Position numbers and translations under genes: made by a program
Notes under the pieces: model-generated
Told to the model about the DNA's origin: nothing
What the model saw: the letters and a program-made list of their open reading frames with translations, nothing else
The model's database searches: none
Part shown: positions 60,562-64,000 of the stretch, one piece after another
Layout: each line of letters opens with the position of its first letter
How positions within the stretch are numbered: position 1 is the first letter of the stretch
Assembly: GCA_037178975.1 (NCBI GenBank)
Contig: JASJZH010000004.1
Span: 4,526,001-4,590,000, forward strand
From: Oscheius tipulae
Lineage: Eukaryota; Nematoda; Chromadorea; Rhabditida; Rhabditidae
Direction: 5' to 3'
DNA length: 64,000 nt

Positions 60562-60627
60562 GCTACATCTGTTCCCAACAAAATAAATGGTCTCAACTAA
60601 GTTTATAACATTTCTATTTTCTAAAAA

Positions 60628-61564
60628 TTATTCCAACAAAGCACTTCGCATTGACATTTTGTAAGCTGATCCGGGAACAATACTCCAAAGCTCATCACTG
60701 TTCAACCATTTGAAATCGGAAATCTGCTGAGAATTGACGATCGAGTCGTTCCAATTGGGGACGAGCAATGCGTTGAAGAAGAACAGCTTTGCACCATGAG
60801 CTCCGGTCTGAGTAGTCAATGTTTTTGGGTATCTGAAGATGTTTTTGAAGAGAGGTGTTTTACAAAAAAAATACCTATGACTAAAAACGGCAAAGGGGGC
60901 GTTTCCGGCCACAGTAGCTTGGGTATTTCCGGTCAATGTTGAAGCGAGACATCGTTCAGCTGTCTGAAAAAGGTTTTTGTGAGAGTTTAAAGAAAACTAA
61001 ACCTCACGAAGAGATTCCCCTTCTTTATTTTTCGTCTGTGGAAGTATCCAGGGACTCGAATAGTTCTTCTTATTGAAATCTTGCTTTACGACGAGAATCA
61101 GCTTCCTGTCCAACGCTCTCCAGACGCTCTTTTCGTTCTTCACTTCGGACTTTTTGTCCAGACGGTATCTGAATAATATTGATGAGAAAATAGCACTATT
61201 TCACCTTTGTGTAAAATTTGTAGCTTTTTTGGTCCATTCGTCCACGAGCATCGCACTTGTAATTCCGATTTCACCGTCCAGTTCAGACAATTCCTTGCCT
61301 TCTTTTTCCAACTGGGCTCGTTTTTCCAACAGCTTTTCATCCTTTCGGGCCTTCAATTCAAAGTCACAAACCAAGGACTTTTCCTGCTCTTCCTGCAGCT
61401 GGGACTGGCGATATCTCAAACGAATTATCGGAGAATAACGAAAAGACTTACCTTTGTTCAGTTTCTGTCAAAACAGGCGCAATTATTGGATCCCTACGTA
61501 GGACGATCGAAGCAAAAATGTCCCATTTTCGTGGTACAACCCGCATGCTCTGAACAGGAAGCAT
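60628..61564 (-). CDS. MRPL46: Mitochondrial ribosomal protein L46
   Basis: Large-subunit mitoribosome protein with a Nudix-like fold. The start is either 61564 (MLPVQSMRVVPRKWDI) or the second ATG at 61546, which follows a CTGTTCAG acceptor. WDIFASIVLRRDPIIAPVLT matches the family N-terminus. A coiled segment (QLQEEQEKSLVCDFELKARK) follows, then ALDRKLILVVKQDF, LPQTKNKEGESLRETAERCL, GNAPFAVF and GAHGAKLFFFNALLVPNW. The stop is at 60628. The AUH gene ends 128 nt upstream, so the two mitochondrial genes are probably co-transcribed. LEO1 is convergent, 67 nt away. Confidence 0.9.
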
Positions 61565-61691
61565 TACGACAAAAAAATGAATGTGAAGGTAAAAGGGGCA
61601 GTAAGGCCAATGAATACTATGATCTCAAAGACAGTATTAAAATTTATAAAAATGTACAACGCAAATTTCTAAAGGTGACAAAAGGTGGTTC

Positions 61692-62719
61692 TTATGAACC
61701 ACTGTAGTTTGGAGAGCGTTTCTCCGCGAATGCAGTCAATCCTTCTACTCGATCTTTCGTCGGAATGATTTGGGCATAACACTGCTGCTCGACGACAAGA
61801 CCACTGGATAGATCCATCTGCGAGCCGGTATCGATCGCAATTTTAGCCATTCGGATAGCAATAGGTCCCTGAATTGTTTTGTGAAGACGAAAACTGATAA
61901 CCCTACTCTTTCCTTGATTTGTCGAGCAATTTCCAATGCTTTCTCATAAGAATTTTCCACGCACTGGTTCACAATTCCTAGTTTCTCTGCTTCAGCTCCA
62001 GTCACAACTCTTGCCGTGAAAATGAGTTCTTTCGCAACGGCAGGACCAACAGTTCGAACGAGTCGCTGAGTACCTCCGGCGGCGGGAATTATAGCAAGTT
62101 TTGTTTCTGTTAGTCCGATTTTCGAGCCAGGAGCTAAAAAAAAGTGTATCGAATTCATTGAACGAGCTTACTTGATAGTCTAATATCACAAGCAAGGGCC
62201 ATTTCGAAGCCTCCTCCAAGAGCGAAGCCGTCGATCGCAGCTATTACAGGCTGGGGAAGACGTTCAATCTAAAAACTTTAGATTTTTTGATATTTTAGAC
62301 AGGAAACCTCTGAAAAGGTTGTTCGCAACGAATCGACGAACTTCGGAACATCTTCAACAGACATCGTCTTGCGTTCCTTCAAATCGGCTCCAGTACAAAA
62401 GGTTCCATTCACTTCACTTTTCAAAATAACAACTCGGACTTGTTTGTCGAATTTAACTTCTTGTAAACTCTCTCGAAGCTGAAACGGATTCTATAGCAAA
62501 AGTGAAAAAGAACTCAACCCCTTGCAGAAAGGCTTTACTGATAGCGTTCTTGGTTTTGGGAACATTCATCTTGAACACAGCGATACCTGAAACTGTTTAT
62601 TTGGAAAAGAGATGCTTCTTCTCACCTTGATCATTTCCGCCAAGTCTTTCCAGGGAAAATGGCTTAGTATTTGAGCAGAATTCACGCAGAAGGAGGCGTG
62701 CCGATTGAGCTCGCAGCAT
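61692..62719 (-). CDS. AUH: AUH-type enoyl-CoA/methylglutaconyl-CoA hydratase, mitochondrial
   Basis: Crotonase-family enzyme; AUH hydrates 3-methylglutaconyl-CoA in leucine breakdown. The ATG at 62719 directly follows [21 protein letters not shown] is a mitochondrial presequence. The core shows [20 protein letters not shown], with the oxyanion-hole glycines, then [20 protein letters not shown] with the catalytic glutamate region, [20 protein letters not shown] and [18 protein letters not shown]. It ends [10 protein letters not shown] at 61692. Length of about 290 residues fits. Short introns throughout. A related ECHDC2-type hydratase cannot be fully excluded. Confidence 0.9.
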
Positions 62720-62991
62720 CTAAACATTTTCACATTACTAAAAAAAAGTGAAAGGGATGGCAAAAATAGGGGGAGCTGAGTTTTAGATGGTCCATTCTTT
62801 TGTACGCAAAAGTGCGTCACTTCAAATTTACGTACCGTTTTGTTGTTGTTTTTGTCGGAAATTAATGATTGCCCAGAAATATCTCTTATTTCTGTCTGTC
62901 TGTTTATCAAAGTCTCTTTGAGGAATTGTTAAAAGAATCAAGCAGAAAAGACAATATTTACTGAAAATTTGTCTGGCTGGTTTACGGTTTC

Positions 62992-63233
62992 GTCTTGTGC
63001 TCTTCTTCCTCATCCACCTCTCTGTTCTCTGCCAGAACGGTTCCAAAGTATGAAGAGCAGATTTGACTCATCATCTGGTAGTAGAGAATGCGTTGACTTT
63101 GCTCTATTTTCATTGAGTCCATTGAATAGGAGAGTAGAGCCGCCACTCATGAGTTCCACGTTCGATGTAGCACAGCCAGTTTCGTGCAAAGCACAGTCAG
63201 ACACACCACTAACACAAATGTTGCGACATCCAT
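62992..63233 (-). CDS. Small ORF interrupted by an in-frame TGA, or a two-exon small secreted protein
   Basis: From the ATG at 63233 the frame reads MDVATFVLVVCLTVLCTKLA and reaches TGA after 28 codons. The same frame then continues open for 54 more codons (MDSMKIEQSQRILYYQMMSQ ... EVDEEEEHKTKP) to TAA. A weak GT-AG intron of 57 nt would remove the TGA and give a signal-peptide-like start (MDVATFVLVVLAALLSYS). No homologue is recognised. It lies 273 nt upstream of AUH on the same strand and could be first in that operon. Confidence 0.35.
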
Positions 63234-63305
63234 TATTGCTTTGAAAAGCACTTCAACGAAAACTTCGACATATTTTGACCTCTTTTACACTTTCCATTCA
63301 GAGAG

Positions 63306-64000
63306 ATGGACGAATACTTGATGGTAGTCATGGATCAGCTGGACAACACAAGACTACTTTTCAACTCCTATTTTCAGAAACAAGAGGCCTGGCAGGTATA
63401 TCTGCGGGTAGTTTCCCTCAATTATAGCTGTTTTCACAGATCGTTAGCTACTCAATCTCGCTCTGTTGTCTTATATCTTGGCTCTCCTCCATCTTTCAGG
63501 AATCTTTCTTTCAACTGTTTCAGTGAGTTTGAAGAATGTCAAAGAACATTTCTTTCAGGAGACTGTTCACTAACACCATAAGATCGCTACCATGGGTCAA
63601 ACGGAAACTGGCGGTCGAATTGGAAAGAATCAAGGAGGAAATGGTAGAAGATGTACATCAGTACGATAAAACACGGGACTTTTACAAATTTCTGCCTGAA
63701 AAAGGATTGAAAGTGGAAGATATTGTAGAAGAGGCGGAGCAATATGTGAATATGACCTCGGTGAAACAGACAAAACTGAGTCATCAGATGATTGAGGAGC
63801 AGCAGTCGGATCTATACTTTCGAGTATGTCTGCACTATTTCCATTCTATTCGAATTCAGATTCACGAGCTGTTTCATGGATCGGATCCAACCAAGTCAAA
63901 CATATTTCCTGGAGTCCGAAAGATGGAGACAGAAGTGAGTCTTGTATTGTATTGAAAGGATCCACAAGAAATACAGTTAGTGCGGATGGTCAGCTCACTG
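63306..64000 (+). CDS. spl-1: Sphingosine-1-phosphate lyase, 3' part beyond window
   Basis: PLP-dependent ER lyase that ends sphingolipid catabolism. The ATG at 63306 follows CCATTCAG by four bases. MDEYLMVVMDQLDNTRLLF is luminal, then a hydrophobic helix (IVSYSISLCCLISWLSSIF) anchors it. RLFTNTIRSLPWVKRKLAVE matches the family stretch after the anchor. FLPEKGLKVEDIVEEAEQY and SNIFPGVRKMETE align with the first part of the catalytic domain. The usual SGxxY-GE loop before the last motif is poorly conserved here (KLSHQMIEEQQSDLYF). The PLP lysine lies outside the window. Which nematode paralogue (spl-1, -2 or -3) it is cannot be said. Confidence 0.82.

Noticed and set aside
61685-61700. Palindrome TGGTTCTTATGAACCA at the AUH stop codon
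   Set aside because: The stem is only six bases and includes coding sequence; hairpin terminators of this type are not expected in a nematode.
61207-61707. 166-codon plus-strand ORF
   Set aside because: It is antisense to MRPL46 exons and crosses the intercistronic gap; composition and lack of domain argue against a gene.

Overview
The window is nuclear DNA of a nematode. The clearest marker is a cuticular collagen gene (51890-53039) with the N-terminal membrane-entry region, a furin-type cleavage site, interrupted Gly-X-Y blocks and cysteine knots typical of this class. Other support comes from an LGC/GGR-like Cys-loop channel, very short introns (mostly about 34-60 nt), and many genes whose start codon lies within a few bases of a TTTCAG-like acceptor, as expected for spliced-leader trans-splicing. 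Gene density is high and both strands are used. MON2 and ST7 lie close together, which recalls a C. elegans neighbourhood, but this is from memory and needs checking. I do not name a species.

Layout. 0-4 kb (minus): 5' part of Golgi alpha-mannosidase II, then a small zinc-finger gene. 5-15 kb (plus): a large MASK/ANKHD1 gene followed closely by NFU1. 14.8-22.7 kb (minus): three small membrane-protein genes, MON2 and a two-TM gene. 22.8-23.9 kb (plus): an unknown single-pass membrane protein. 23.9-27.8 kb (minus): ST7 and TBC1D22. 28.3-31 kb (plus): UBC9 and JMJD6. 31.1-35.2 kb (minus): an INPP5A-like protein that seems to have lost its catalytic residues, then an ENPP ectophosphodiesterase. 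35.7-38.7 kb (plus): a Cys-loop channel, an unresolved gene and a GIY-YIG-like fragment. 39.2-42.9 kb (minus): ELAPOR. 43.3-45.3 kb (plus): dynactin p62. 45.4-48.4 kb: small genes and a long non-coding stretch. 48.5-51.3 kb (plus): cysteinyl-tRNA synthetase. 51.5-55.6 kb (mostly minus): collagen, a repeat-bearing unresolved stretch and a Ly6-like cysteine-rich protein. 56.5-60.6 kb (plus): PLK1 then LEO1. 60.6-63.2 kb (minus): MRPL46, AUH-type enoyl-CoA hydratase and a small ORF. 63.3 kb to the end (plus): N-terminal part of sphingosine-1-phosphate lyase.

Several same-strand neighbours are spaced like operons (AUH-MRPL46, PLK1-LEO1, TBC1D22-ST7, MASK-NFU1, two-TM gene-MON2). Most genes are conserved eukaryotic housekeeping genes. 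The unusual material is the INPP5A-like pseudophosphatase, the small secreted or membrane proteins, the 53-54 kb repeat region and the degraded-looking GIY-YIG segment. Exon joins were worked out by eye from GT-AG sites and reading frame. Where they could not be resolved this is stated.
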